Notes: generated by a model from the letters alone, not told the origin. A stretch of DNA of 64,000 bases from Stieleria magnilauensis (GCA_007753675.1 CP036432.1:4810394-4874393), one strand, 5' to 3'. Positions 41,173 to 50,755 are shown, counted from the stretch's first letter. Translations and numbers: made by a program.

Positions 41173-41727
41173 ATGGAGCCCGTGAACCAACCCCGCACCG
41201 ACGATTCTGCTGATTCCGCCTTCGTGGGACTGCTGACCGAATGCCAGCTGCCGCTGCGGTTGTACGTCCGCGCCTTGCTGCCGGGCGACCCCGCCGCCGG
41301 CGATGTCATCCAGCAAGCCAACGCGAAAATTTGGGAAAAACGCGGTGATTTCGAGCCCGGCACCCACTTCAAGGCCTGGGCGATGGCGATCGCCCGGTTC
41401 GAAGTCTTGAACCACCGAAAACGCCAAGCCCGTGACGCCCGGCTCCATTTCTCCGACGAATTGGAAGAAACCGTCGCCACCGAGTTGGCTCAGGTCACCG
41501 ACGACTTGGCCGAGCGGCAAGCGGCGCTCCGCGAGTGCATGCAGGCGCTAAAACCGGCCAGCCGCGAACTGCTGATGCGGCGCTACGCCACGCAGCAGCC
41601 GTTGGCAGAATTTGCCAGCCAGCTCGGACGCTCCGTCGGTGGAGTCAAAGTCACGCTGCATCGGCTGCGGACCGCACTGGCCGAGTGTATCGAACGACGC
41701 CTCCTTGCCACGGGAGAAACGGAATGA
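41173..41727 (+). CDS. ECF-type sigma factor (Rhodopirellula/Verrucomicrobium family)
   Basis: 184 residues. Region 2: ADSAFVGLLTECQLPLRLYV, AAGDVIQQANAKIWEKRGDF, THFKAWAMAIARFEVLNHRK. Region 4: MQALKPASRELLMRRYATQQ, EFASQLGRSVGGVKVTLHRL. This family, frequent in planctomycetes and verrucomicrobia, is followed by a FecR-type membrane protein, as here with an ATGA overlap. It probably controls the downstream DUF1549/1553-DUF1501-sulfatase genes for breakdown of complex polysaccharides, judged by synteny alone. Confidence 0.92.
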   Translation: MEPVNQPRTDDSADSAFVGLLTECQLPLRLYVRALLPGDPAAGDVIQQANAKIWEKRGDFEPGTHFKAWAMAIARFEVLNHRKRQARDARLHFSDELEETVATELAQVTDDLAERQAALRECMQALKPASRELLMRRYATQQPLAEFASQLGRSVGGVKVTLHRLRTALAECIERRLLATGETE

Positions 41728-43382
41728 CCCCTGACGAACAAACCACACTGTTCGATGCGCTGCTGGACGGCGACATCAACGAAGCCGACTTCCTGAGACT
41801 GGAGGCGGAACTGAGCGTCGATGCCGAAGTCCGAAAGGCTTACTATCGACGGCTAGAGATGGATCTGTTGCTCGAAGAACTGGCGGCGGAGGAAGTTCAC
41901 CGTTTGCCTCCCCTTGCCGAACCGTTGTTGCAGCGTACGTCGAAGCGTGGTCTGTGGTGGGCCGGCCTGTTGGCCGCGATCGCCGCCGGATTGGTCTTGT
42001 TCGTGACGATGTTTGCCGGCCCCGCCGATCAACTCGCCGATCAAAACGATCGACCCCAGGTGGCACAAACCATCCAGAAAAACGAACCCTCGGCGACCGG
42101 TTTCGGCGTCTTGAGCGGACAGTCCGATGCGGTTTGGGAAGGCGAGGCGATCGAAAACGGCGGATTGTTGCCGCAGGGCGAGTTGCACCTTGTGTCCGGT
42201 TTGGTCCACGTCGAGCTGTTTAGCGGCGTGCAGATGGTGATTCGCGGCGAGGCGATGTTTTCGATCGATTCGCCGATGCAAGTCAGCATGCGGAAAGGCA
42301 GCGCGAGGGCTCACGTGCCCGAACCCGCCCACGGGTTCCGTCTGAAAACCGGAGCCGGGGAAGTCATCGATTTGGGCACCGAGTTCACCGTCGATGTGGA
42401 CGAGACGCGTTCGAGCGTGAAAGTGGTCGACGGCGAAGTGGAATTGCGAACGCGAGAAGCCGAGACGCGGCGACTGCGCGACGGCGAAGGGGTCGAATTG
42501 GCTGCCGACGGAACGTTGGCGAAGGAGTCGGCCGAAGACATCGCATTGATCGGACCGGCCGCCTTTCAAGATGTATTGGCCGAGCGACAGTCGGATCAGT
42601 TTCGTCGCTGGCAACTCGCCACACAATTACTCCGCAACGACCCGCGGCTGATGGCACACTATTTGGTCGACCCGACGCAAGGCTGGTCGCGAACACTGGT
42701 CAATCGGGCGTCGGCGGCAAGCCGGGTCAACGGCACAGCGATCGCTGGCGACGGGGCGGTCGTCGCCGCGACACGGACCCAAGACCGTTGGGGACGTGAC
42801 GGCGGAGCGTTGGATTTCAGCCGCATGGGCAGCCGTGTCCGAGTTGTGGTTCCCGGAGAGCATCGCGGGTTGACGCTGATGTGCTGGGTGAAAATCAACA
42901 GCCTGGATCGATGGTACAATTCACTGTTCCTGACCGACGGCCACGAAGATCGCGAGCCGCATTGGCAACTCATGAATGACGGCCGAATGTTCTTCTCCGT
43001 CAAACCACCCGACATCGATCACCTGTCGCCAGCCGAACGGGAGCGCCAAGTGTTTTACTCCCCGCCGTTTTGGGAAACCTCGATGAGTGGTCAGTGGATC
43101 ATGCTGGCCACGGTTTACGATGTCGACCAGAAACTGGTGACCCACTATGTCAACGGCGCACCGATCAGTCGTGAATCGATTCCGGAGACGTTTTTGGTCG
43201 AATCGATCAAGATCGGTGCCGCATCGATTTGCAATTGGAGCGAGCCGATGTACCGCAGCGATGCAACGTTTGTGGTTCGAAATTTGAATGGTTGTGTGGA
43301 CGAGTTCGCGCTTTTCTCCGGCGCACTCCTGCACGAAGAAATCTCTAATCTCTATCACGCTGGAAACCCGAATGAGCGATAG
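41724..43382 (+). CDS. FecR-like membrane protein with C-terminal LamG-type domain
   Basis: 552 residues from the ATG at 41724, which overlaps the sigma gene stop. The cytoplasmic N-terminus (LFDALLDGDINEADFLRLEA) resembles anti-sigma segments. A transmembrane helix is at about residues 78-97 (LWWAGLLAAIAAGLVLFVTM). The FecR domain is at about 135-250 (VHVELFSGVQMVIRGEAMFS, FRLKTGAGEVIDLGTEFTVD, VKVVDGEVELRT). The C-terminal 200 residues are a LamG/concanavalin-like sheet (GALDFSRMGSRVRVVVPGEH, LTLMCWVKINSLDRW, MLATVYDVDQKLVTHYVNGA, VDEFALFSGALLHEEI) that may bind sugars outside the cytoplasm and pass the signal to the sigma factor. The role is inferred from domains. Confidence 0.9.
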   Translation: MTPDEQTTLFDALLDGDINEADFLRLEAELSVDAEVRKAYYRRLEMDLLLEELAAEEVHRLPPLAEPLLQRTSKRGLWWAGLLAAIAAGLVLFVTMFAGPADQLADQNDRPQVAQTIQKNEPSATGFGVLSGQSDAVWEGEAIENGGLLPQGELHLVSGLVHVELFSGVQMVIRGEAMFSIDSPMQVSMRKGSARAHVPEPAHGFRLKTGAGEVIDLGTEFTVDVDETRSSVKVVDGEVELRTREAETRRLRDGEGVELAADGTLAKESAEDIALIGPAAFQDVLAERQSDQFRRWQLATQLLRNDPRLMAHYLVDPTQGWSRTLVNRASAASRVNGTAIAGDGAVVAATRTQDRWGRDGGALDFSRMGSRVRVVVPGEHRGLTLMCWVKINSLDRWYNSLFLTDGHEDREPHWQLMNDGRMFFSVKPPDIDHLSPAERERQVFYSPPFWETSMSGQWIMLATVYDVDQKLVTHYVNGAPISRESIPETFLVESIKIGAASICNWSEPMYRSDATFVVRNLNGCVDEFALFSGALLHEEISNLYHAGNPNER

Positions 43383-43457
43383 ACCCACCGGAATGCAATC
43401 AAGTTACTCCCGACGACGATCGAGCGCATCCCAGACGTGTTCACGCGTGGATGACAG

Positions 43458-43488
43458 GCCAGCACGTGGCGCTAGCCAGTGGCGCGTG
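43458..43488 (+). repeat. CAGCACGTGGCG...CCAGTGGCGCGTG repeat, copy 1
   Basis: CCAGCACGTGGCGCTAGCCAGTGGCGCGTG. Similar copies are at 46452-46483 and, inverted, at 48207-48233. All lie between genes of the DUF1549/DUF1501/sulfatase cluster, which argues that the sequence before 43534 is noncoding. Confidence 0.6.
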
Positions 43489-43506
43489 ACCGATTTCGTT
43501 TCCGGC

Positions 43507-43566
43507 GCCGCTCGCTCACGCTTCCCGCTGGTGATGGCCGCTCGCTTACGCTTCCCGCTGGCGGTG
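43507..43566 (+). repeat. 30-bp tandem duplication at the start of the cytochrome gene
   Basis: GCCGCTCGCTCACGCTTCCC...GTGATG (43507-43536) is followed by GCCGCTCGCTTACGCTTCCC...GCGGTG (43537-43566); they differ at three positions. The second copy codes the first ten or so residues of the signal peptide and the first ends with the chosen ATG, so the duplication may have moved the start site. Confidence 0.65.
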
Positions 43567-46443
43567 GTGGCGGTGGTGTTGCTGGCCGGGATGGTGCGGG
43601 CGGACGAATCGGCCGAGGGCGATTGGCAGGCGGATTCGGCGCAGGCGGCGGAACGCGATTTCACGCTCAAAGTCTTGCCACTGTTGAAGGACAAGTGCCT
43701 GGGATGCCACGGCGGCGACGAAGAGGACATCAAGGGTGAATTCAGCGTGGTCAGCCGCGACCACTTGTTGCGCGGCGGCGAATCGGAAGAGCCGTCGATC
43801 GTCCCAGGCCATCCCGATGAGGGCACCTTGATCGAGGCGATCGCTTGGGAAGGCTTGGAGATGCCGCCCAAGGAGAACGATCGATTGAGCGACGAGCAGG
43901 TTGAACTGTTCCGCCGCTGGATCAAGAGCGGTGCCCCCTGGCCCGATGAAGAAACCCAGCAACGATACCGTGACGAAGAACGAACCAAGAAATCGACCAA
44001 AGATGGCGTGCTGTTCACGACCAGCGGCGGCACCAGCGAGCAGTGGACCGACCGCCGCTACCAGCCCGAGGATCTGTGGGCTTGGGAAAAGCTAAAATCG
44101 AAGTCGGAGTTGTTACCAGAAGGCACTCCGACAGAGCGAGCGATCGATTACTTCGTCGACCGCAAGTTACAACAAGCGGACCTGCAAGCCTCCCCGCAAG
44201 CCGAACCACGCGACCTATTGCGTCGGGCGACACATGATTTGACCGGATTGCCGCCGACGCCCGAAGAAGTCGACGCGTTTATCCAGGCGTGGGACAAAGA
44301 TCCGGATGCAGCCTGGTCGAGCACGATCGATCGCTTGCTGGCCAGTCCACGCTATGGGGAGCGATGGGGACGTCACTGGCTGGACGTGACACGCTACGCC
44401 GACACCGGCGGCATGTCGAACGATTACGAGCGTTCCAACATGTGGCGTTACCGTGATTACGTGATTCGATCGTTCAACGAAGACAAACCGTACGACGAGT
44501 TCATCGTCGAACAACTCGCCGGCGACGAATTGGCAGACGAGTCGGTGCGAACCCGCAGCGGTGGCGATGAAAACGTCGTCGAAGAAACCCGGCTCAACGG
44601 CAACTACACGCCCGAAGAATCCGAGTGGCTGGTCGCGACCGGGTTCCTGCGACTCGGCCCGTGGGACAACGCGATGATCGAAGCCGACGAAGCACGACAA
44701 ATCTACTTGGACGACTTGGTCAACATCACCGGCCAGACGTTCCTGTCGACCACCATGCGATGCTGCAAGTGCCACGATCACAAGTTCGACCCGATCCCCA
44801 CGCGAGATTACTACCGCATGTACGCGGCGTTTTCGACGACGCACATGGCCGAACGCGCGGTGCCACTGCTGCCCGAAGAATCGACCGACGGGTTTGAAAG
44901 CGGTCGGGCACACGTTCAGAGAATGTTGGACTTTGCGGTTTCGGAAAAGAACAAGCTGGTCGAAAAACGTGAAGCGGCGGCAAGGAAATGGTTCGAAGAA
45001 CACGGGCTGCCCTACAAGAATGAAAACCAGCGAAAGGACTTGCCCGATGAAGAAAAGCCGGAACGGCATGTCGGGCTGGACTACGTCGAACAGGGACAAT
45101 TAAAGGTCCGCGAGCAAGACGAGTGGATCTGGAAACGACGCTTGGAACGCTACGAGCCGATGGCGCAAAGCGTCTACAACGCGGCATACGCCGAGATGGC
45201 GTGGAACGGAGCTCGCAAGCTGCGGATCGGAAAGCCGAAGAAAGAATCGCCTTCGGTTGTCAATCATATCCTGGTCGGCGGAGCATTGACGGCGCTCGGT
45301 GATCAGGTCCTGCCGGGTGTCTTGAGTGCGGTGGCGTTGCCGGCCAGTCCGTCGCTGGATCCGGGAGCAAACGAAGATCCCTTCCTGCTGACGCCTGAAA
45401 TCGACGGACGACGATTGGGACTGGCCAAATGGATCGCTCATCCGGACAACGCACTGGCGCTGCGTTCGATCGTCAACCGAATTTGGCAGTACCATTTCGG
45501 AGTCGGCTTGGCGGCCAACGCCAATAACTTTGGCGCCAAGGGCGACAAACCCTCGCACCCGGAATTGCTCGATTACCTGGCCAGCGACTTTGTCGAAAAT
45601 GGTTGGACGATCAAACGGATGCATCGCATGATCATGCTGTCAGATGCCTATCGACGGTCCACGGTTCCGACCGACAGCGAAACGCTCGCCGAAGTGGATC
45701 CGAACAATCGGTTGCTTTCGCATTTCCCACGCCGTCGATTGAGTGCCGAGGAGCTGCGTGATTCGGTGCTGGCAATCACCGGAGAACTGCGTCACTGCGA
45801 CGGCGGTGTGCCGATCAAACCGGAGATCAACATGGAAGTGGCGTTGCAACCGAGAATGATTCAATTTTCGCTCGCCCCGTCTTACCAACCGTCGCCTAAG
45901 GCCGATCAGCGCAATCGTCGAACGATCTACGCGTATCACGTCCGCGGGATGGCCGATCCGTTCACGGAGTTGTTCAACCAACCGAACCCGAACGAGTCGT
46001 GTGAACTGCGCGAATCCGCCTCGGTGACACCTCAAGTGTTCACGCTGCTTAACAGCGCCATGATGACCGACCGATCGATCGCGTTCGCGCTGCGGCTGGA
46101 AAAGGAACGTGACGCGTTGCCGGCACAAATCGATCGGGCGTTTCGTTTGACGTTCGGCCGCGATGCTTCGGACGACGAGCGCCAGCAGTTGACACGTTAT
46201 GTTAAAGAGATGCGCAGCTATCACGAATCGGTCGACCCCGCGCCGGTCGAGTATCCGACCACCATCACGCGTTCGCTGGTGGAGGAGTTCTCGGGCAAGG
46301 TGTTCGAGTACGAAGAGATTTTGCCGGTCTTTGAAGACTACGAGTACGATCGCAAGGCCAGTGACGTGTCACCGCAGACACGGGCGTTGGCGGACATGTG
46401 TTTGCTGTTATGGAACACCAATGAGTTCATGTACGTGGAATGA
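43534..46443 (+). CDS. planctomycete-type cytochrome c with DUF1549 and DUF1553 (PSD1 family)
   Basis: The ATG at 43534 starts a clean signal peptide (MAARLRFPLAVVAVVLLAGM then VRADE). An in-frame ATG at 43372 would prepend 54 residues, including the intergenic repeat and one half of a 30-bp duplication, so it is not chosen. The cytochrome part has one haem motif CLGCH (KVLPLLKDKCLGCHGGDEED), with MPPKEN as the candidate axial Met region. DUF1549 follows (DYFVDRKLQQADLQASPQAE, ATHDLTGLPPTPEEVDAFI, SPRYGERWGRHWLDVTRYAD, CCKCHDHKFDPI holding a second Cys/His cluster). DUF1553 is the last third (LAKWIAHPDNALALRSIVNR, IKRMHRMIMLSDAYRRS, RRLSAEELRDSVLAITGELR). Exported. The family always precedes a DUF1501 gene; its chemistry is unknown. 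Confidence 0.93.
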   Translation: MAARLRFPLAVVAVVLLAGMVRADESAEGDWQADSAQAAERDFTLKVLPLLKDKCLGCHGGDEEDIKGEFSVVSRDHLLRGGESEEPSIVPGHPDEGTLIEAIAWEGLEMPPKENDRLSDEQVELFRRWIKSGAPWPDEETQQRYRDEERTKKSTKDGVLFTTSGGTSEQWTDRRYQPEDLWAWEKLKSKSELLPEGTPTERAIDYFVDRKLQQADLQASPQAEPRDLLRRATHDLTGLPPTPEEVDAFIQAWDKDPDAAWSSTIDRLLASPRYGERWGRHWLDVTRYADTGGMSNDYERSNMWRYRDYVIRSFNEDKPYDEFIVEQLAGDELADESVRTRSGGDENVVEETRLNGNYTPEESEWLVATGFLRLGPWDNAMIEADEARQIYLDDLVNITGQTFLSTTMRCCKCHDHKFDPIPTRDYYRMYAAFSTTHMAERAVPLLPEESTDGFESGRAHVQRMLDFAVSEKNKLVEKREAAARKWFEEHGLPYKNENQRKDLPDEEKPERHVGLDYVEQGQLKVREQDEWIWKRRLERYEPMAQSVYNAAYAEMAWNGARKLRIGKPKKESPSVVNHILVGGALTALGDQVLPGVLSAVALPASPSLDPGANEDPFLLTPEIDGRRLGLAKWIAHPDNALALRSIVNRIWQYHFGVGLAANANNFGAKGDKPSHPELLDYLASDFVENGWTIKRMHRMIMLSDAYRRSTVPTDSETLAEVDPNNRLLSHFPRRRLSAEELRDSVLAITGELRHCDGGVPIKPEINMEVALQPRMIQFSLAPSYQPSPKADQRNRRTIYAYHVRGMADPFTELFNQPNPNESCELRESASVTPQVFTLLNSAMMTDRSIAFALRLEKERDALPAQIDRAFRLTFGRDASDDERQQLTRYVKEMRSYHESVDPAPVEYPTTITRSLVEEFSGKVFEYEEILPVFEDYEYDRKASDVSPQTRALADMCLLLWNTNEFMYVE

Positions 46444-46451
46444 CGGTGCAG

Positions 46452-46483
46452 AGACCAGCACGTGGCGTCAGCCAGTGGCGCGT
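46452..46483 (+). repeat. CAGCACGTGGCG...CCAGTGGCGCGTG repeat, copy 2
   Basis: ACCAGCACGTGGCGTCAGCC, then AGTGGCGCGTGCC, in the 97-base gap between the cytochrome and DUF1501 genes. Best match to the copy at 43458. Confidence 0.6.
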
Positions 46484-46539
46484 GCCGAACACACCTTCAA
46501 CACAAACAACAAAACTTCATCGCACAGGAAATTAGTCAA

Positions 46540-47946
46540 ATGAATCCATCACTCAATCGTCGCGACGCGTTATTCGGACTCGGTGCTTCCTTAGGTTCGG
46601 TTGCCTTTTCGGCGCTGCTTCAAGGCGAAGAGGCGGTGCAACCGGCCGCGGGTGGTTCGCCGCTGTCGCCCAAGCCTCCGATGATGCCGGCCAAGGCGAA
46701 GAACGTCATCATGTTGTTCATGGAAGGCGGACCGGGCCAAATGGACACGTTTGACCCCAAGCCTGAATTGACACGTCTGCACAAGACCGAGTCCAAGCTG
46801 AAGGCGGGCCAAGAGCAAGGCTTCAAGTTCTTCGTCGGCAGCCCGTTCGGGTTCAACAAGGTCGGTGACACCGGCATCGAAATGTGCGACCAATGGAAAT
46901 ACCTATCGGATCCCTACGTCGCCAACGAACTGTGTAACTATCGCGGTTGCCAAGCCGAATCGCTCAATCACCCCGAAGCGTTGTTCCACATGAATACGGG
47001 CAGTCGCTTGGGAGGAGATCCCGCGGTCGGCGCCTGGGCGACGTACGGCTTGGGGACGGAAAATCAGAATCTGCCGGGCTACGTCGTGATGACGGAACTG
47101 GCATTGCCACAGGGCGGTCCGACGAACTGGAGCAACGGTTTTCTGCCGCCGTATTACCAGGGCACGCGTCTGCGTCCGGAAGGTTCGCCGATCTTGGATC
47201 TGACGCCACAGGATTTCAAGTCGCGTGAACACCAACGGCGTGCGCTCGACGAATTGGCGCGGCTGAACAAGGCGCACCTGGATTCATTGGGCGCCGCGGA
47301 TCAAAAACTGAGCGCCCGGATGCAGAGCTACGAGCTTGCGTTCCGCATGCAGACCGAAGTGCCGGGCGTGATCGATTTGGCCAAAGAGTCCCAGGACACG
47401 ATCTCGATGTACGGCATGGACGATCCGGAGACCGAAACCTTTGGACGACAATGTTTGATGGCGCGGCGGTTGGTCGAAAGCGGTGTTCGATTCGTCCAGA
47501 TCTTCAGCGGCGGATGGGACAGTCACGATTATCTGGAACGCGGTCACTCCTCGCGAATCAAGAGCGTCGACAAGCCGATGGCGGCCCTGATTCGCGACCT
47601 GAAACAACGCGGCATGTTGGAAGACACGCTGGTGATTTGGACGGGCGAGTTTGGTCGCACGCCGGACAACAACAAACGCGGCGGCGTCTATTCACTCGGC
47701 CGGGGCCACAACAACATGGCGATGACGATGCTGATGGCCGGTGGCGGCGTGAAACCCGGCGTGGTCGGTGCCACGGACGAACTCGGTTCGTCGGCAGTCG
47801 AGTGTGTGCACCCGATTCGCGATTTCCACGTGACGCTGTTGAAACTGCTGGGACTGGACGACAACAAGCTGACGTATTTCCACGGCGGCCGTTTCAAACA
47901 GCTCAGCCAATTCGGCGGCGAAGTGATCAATGAACTGATCGCCTGA
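46540..47946 (+). CDS. DUF1501 protein (sulfatase-like fold), Tat-exported
   Basis: ATG 46540 gives MNPSLNRRDALFGLGASLGS, a twin-arginine leader with RRDAL. The body has the DUF1501 marks: NVIMLFMEGGPGQMDTFDPK, NGFLPPYYQGT, SMYGMDDPETETFGRQCLMA, FVQIFSGGWDSHDYLERGHS, VIWTGEFGRTPDNNKRGG and GVVGATDELG. The fold is that of alkaline phosphatase/sulfatases, but the catalytic Cys is absent. Always paired with a DUF1549/DUF1553 protein; the two are probably subunits of one exported complex. A small remnant frame and a sulfatase gene follow. Confidence 0.93.
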   Translation: MNPSLNRRDALFGLGASLGSVAFSALLQGEEAVQPAAGGSPLSPKPPMMPAKAKNVIMLFMEGGPGQMDTFDPKPELTRLHKTESKLKAGQEQGFKFFVGSPFGFNKVGDTGIEMCDQWKYLSDPYVANELCNYRGCQAESLNHPEALFHMNTGSRLGGDPAVGAWATYGLGTENQNLPGYVVMTELALPQGGPTNWSNGFLPPYYQGTRLRPEGSPILDLTPQDFKSREHQRRALDELARLNKAHLDSLGAADQKLSARMQSYELAFRMQTEVPGVIDLAKESQDTISMYGMDDPETETFGRQCLMARRLVESGVRFVQIFSGGWDSHDYLERGHSSRIKSVDKPMAALIRDLKQRGMLEDTLVIWTGEFGRTPDNNKRGGVYSLGRGHNNMAMTMLMAGGGVKPGVVGATDELGSSAVECVHPIRDFHVTLLKLLGLDDNKLTYFHGGRFKQLSQFGGEVINELIA

Positions 47947-48119
47947 CGAGAGGCGATCGAGCAATACGTCTTGAGAGAAGGCGTGAGAGGCTATCACCTG
48001 GCTCAAAAGTTGGCGGGCGGATCGATCGAGTCGAGGGTGGTCGAAGGATTCCAGATCCCAATCGCCGCGGTGTTCGATGACCATGCCAATGCGGAGGCGT
48101 TGGCAGCGTTCTGCGAATA
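47947..48119 (+). pseudogene. C-terminal remnant of a Uma2-like (DUF820) nuclease
   Basis: Directly after the DUF1501 stop an open frame reads AIEQYVLREGVRGYHLAQKL, then GGSIESRVVEGFQIPIAAVF and DDHANAEALAAFCE, stop at 48117-48119. This is the closing part of a Uma2-type protein (a Y-x-L element, S-x-V-x-x-G-F, then a strand and helix). The catalytic N-terminal two thirds are absent. No start codon of its own. Probably a leftover. Confidence 0.5.
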
Positions 48120-48206
48120 GCTCTTGGGAGCGGGCTTCCAGCTTGTCGAAATGGTTGGTGTGGTGCTACGTGCCGTCGCGAGAAGAAACGGTGTGTCTTC
48201 ACGCGC

Positions 48207-48233
48207 CACTGGCTGACGCCTCGTGCTGGAAGC
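48207..48233 (-). repeat. CAGCACG...GGCGCGTG repeat, inverted copy 3
   Basis: ACGCGCCACTGGCTGACGCC then TCGTGCTGG, the reverse complement of the copies at 43458 and 46452 apart from a few bases. It lies in the 200 bases before the sulfatase gene. Confidence 0.6.
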
Positions 48234-48318
48234 CACACTCCAACGGGCACGCAGGAGTGAATGTGGGTTAAACTATCGCGTCCATCCTTCCCGCGACCGT
48301 TCCCACCGGACACGCTCC

Positions 48319-49677
48319 ATGCGACAGACTGTTTTTTTGCTGCTGACGATTGCGCTAACGATTGCGCTGACTCTTGCCATCGGAGACGTGGCGGACGCAA
48401 AGCGTCCCAACGTCCTGATCATCTATGGTGACGATCAAGGTTCGATCGACATGGGTTGTTTTGGCGCCAAGGATTTAAAGACGCCGAACATGGACCGCTT
48501 GGCGAGCCAGGGCTTGAAGCTGACCCAAATGTATTCCGCCGCACCGGTGTGTTCGGCCAGTCGCGTCGGTTTGCTGACTGGGCGTTACCCGGCGCGAGCA
48601 GGACAACCGGGAAACGGTGACCTGAAGACCGAAGAGGTTACGATCGCAGAAGCGTTTCGCCAGTCGGGTTACGCCACCGGTCACGTGGGCAAGTGGCACT
48701 TAGGACGTACCGAGACGATCAATCCCGCCGGCCAAGGGTTCGATCGCTGGTTCGGTCACCTGGAAGGCTGCATCGACAATTTTTCGCACTTCTTTTATTG
48801 GTCGGGACCGAACCGTCACGACTTGTGGGACAACGGGACCGAAGTGCATCGCCCCGGTGAGTACTTTCCGCAGTTGATGGTCGATCGATGCAAACAATTC
48901 ATCGACCGACAATCCGGCGACGGTCCGGACGAAAAGCCGTGGATGCTGTATTGGGCCTTCAACGCGCCGCACTATCCCTATCAGGGAACGCCGGAGTGGC
49001 TGGAGCACTACAGCGATTTGCCGACACCCCGTCGTGAGTATTGCGCCTTTGTGTCGACGATGGACCAGTACATCGGAAAGGTGCTGGACTATTTGGACGA
49101 GCGTGGTTTGTCGGACAATACGATCGTGATCTATCAGCCCGATCACGGGCACAGTACGGAAACACGCGCGTTCGGCGGGGGCGGCGACGCGGGTCCGTAT
49201 CGTGGCGCGAAATTCTCCCTGTTCGAAGGCGGGATTCGGGTGCCCAGTGTCGTCCGCTTTCCCGGGCGGCTGCCGGCCGGGGAAACCCGTGACCAGTTCA
49301 TCACCTCGTGCGATTGGTTTCCCACCGTCGCCCAGTGGTGTGATGTCGCGTTGCCGAAGACCAAGCTGGACGGCGTTTCGATGGTTGAGGTGTTGGCCAA
49401 GAACGCCCCCGCACCGCGTGAACAATTTTATTGGCAAATGGGCGCCGGGCGTTCGCCCCAGTGGGCCGTTCGCCGTGGCCACTGGAAGCTGATCGGCAAT
49501 CCTCGCGACACCACACCGCCGCAGACCCAACAGGTCAGTGGCGGTCAATTGAAAGAAAAACTCTTTCTGGCGGACTTGTCGCGTGACCCGGGCGAGCAAC
49601 GGAATCTGGCCGGCGAGCACAGCGACATGGTGATCGAATTGATGAAGCTGCGTGAACAGATGATTTCGGATTTCTAG
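48319..49677 (+). CDS. arylsulfatase-type sulfatase (formylglycine)
   Basis: The start ATG 48319 opens a signal peptide MRQTVFLLLTIALTIALTLA. Metal-binding Asp pair: NVLIIYGDDQG. The formylglycine motif is C78 in PVCSASRVGLLTGR (C-x-A-S-R), and the second signature is GYATGHVGKWHLGRTETINP. Further on, FNAPHYPYQG, VIYQPDHGHSTETRAFGGGG and GAKFSLFEGGIRVPSVVRFP are standard sulfatase elements. 453 residues, normal. Hydrolyses sulfate esters in the periplasm, probably on algal sulfated sugars as usual in this group. An earlier in-frame ATG at 48223 is less likely because it precedes the signal peptide with a basic stretch. Confidence 0.94.
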   Translation: MRQTVFLLLTIALTIALTLAIGDVADAKRPNVLIIYGDDQGSIDMGCFGAKDLKTPNMDRLASQGLKLTQMYSAAPVCSASRVGLLTGRYPARAGQPGNGDLKTEEVTIAEAFRQSGYATGHVGKWHLGRTETINPAGQGFDRWFGHLEGCIDNFSHFFYWSGPNRHDLWDNGTEVHRPGEYFPQLMVDRCKQFIDRQSGDGPDEKPWMLYWAFNAPHYPYQGTPEWLEHYSDLPTPRREYCAFVSTMDQYIGKVLDYLDERGLSDNTIVIYQPDHGHSTETRAFGGGGDAGPYRGAKFSLFEGGIRVPSVVRFPGRLPAGETRDQFITSCDWFPTVAQWCDVALPKTKLDGVSMVEVLAKNAPAPREQFYWQMGAGRSPQWAVRRGHWKLIGNPRDTTPPQTQQVSGGQLKEKLFLADLSRDPGEQRNLAGEHSDMVIELMKLREQMISDF

Positions 49678-49909
49678 CGACTCTGCGCCGCTGAGGTTTT
49701 TTGTCACCGCGGCGGGCATCGTGAGGGGCTCGCGATGCATGCGGGTGGGCCGTGAAGCACAGTCTGATTGACACTGCGGAGGGACCCAATGGCTCGTCTC
49801 GATGATTGCGTTGGGCTTGGCGTTGAGCCGGTCGCCGGGTTGGCAATCGGGCCGGAACAGTGCAGGATGATTCGACTGAACCAACCTTCACGCGAACTTT
49901 CATCCTGCC

Positions 49910-50755
49910 ATGTCAATCTGTCGCATCCCCGGTCCCGACGGTCGTCCCGAGTACGCTTTCTATCGCGACGGCAAGGTTTGTCCGTTACGTCTGGTGATGG
50001 ACAGCGCCCCGGTTGAATTGGAATTGTTCGGACTGTCACCGAGTGAGCTTCCGGATCCGACGGGACTCGCCGAGGAGCACTGGTCGCCCGCGCCGGACGT
50101 TTTGTTACCGCCGGTGCCGACGCCCGATAAAGTCATCTGCATCGGACTGAACTATCGAGACCATGCGATCGAGACCAATTCGCCGATCCCGTCCGAACCG
50201 GTCGTGTTCAGCAAATTCAGCACAGCGGTGATCGGTCATGGGCAAGCGATCGAATTGCCGGAGATTGCCCACAAGGTCGATTATGAAGCCGAGTTGGTGG
50301 TGGTGATCGGGCGTGAAGGCCGCAATGTTTCCGTCGACGACGCCATGCAGCATGTTTATGGTTACACCTGCGGACACGACGTCTCGGCACGCGATTGGCA
50401 AAAGGGTCGTCCGGGCGGTCAATGGTTGCTCGGCAAGACCTTTGACACGTTTGCCCCGTTGGGACCGTGCATGGTGACGACCGAAGCATTGCCCGACCCG
50501 TCAGACGTTCGCGTGCGGATGGAGCTCAATGGCGAAATCGTCCAGGAGAGCACGACGGCTCAATTGATCTTCGACATTCCGACGACGATCGCGCACCTGT
50601 CCAAGTTCGTCACGCTGAAGCCCGGCGACGTGATTTTTACCGGAACGCCGCCCGGCGTCGGCGACGCCAAAGATCCGCCGGTCTACCTGAAACCGGGAGA
50701 TCGCTGCAGTGTGATCGTCGACGGCATCGGAACACTGACCAACGTTTGCAAGTGA
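49910..50755 (+). CDS. fumarylacetoacetate hydrolase family protein
   Basis: 281 residues. Marks of the FAH family: [40 protein letters not shown], a metal site around [56 protein letters not shown], and a closing [20 protein letters not shown]. Members hydrolyse or decarboxylate acylpyruvates and similar 2-oxo acids (such as oxaloacetate or 2-oxo-3-deoxy sugar acids), so a specific substrate is not assigned. The N-terminal 70 residues form the small FAH cap. Followed 34 bases later by a DUF1569 gene that may share the transcript. Confidence 0.92.
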   Translation: MSICRIPGPDGRPEYAFYRDGKVCPLRLVMDSAPVELELFGLSPSELPDPTGLAEEHWSPAPDVLLPPVPTPDKVICIGLNYRDHAIETNSPIPSEPVVFSKFSTAVIGHGQAIELPEIAHKVDYEAELVVVIGREGRNVSVDDAMQHVYGYTCGHDVSARDWQKGRPGGQWLLGKTFDTFAPLGPCMVTTEALPDPSDVRVRMELNGEIVQESTTAQLIFDIPTTIAHLSKFVTLKPGDVIFTGTPPGVGDAKDPPVYLKPGDRCSVIVDGIGTLTNVCK

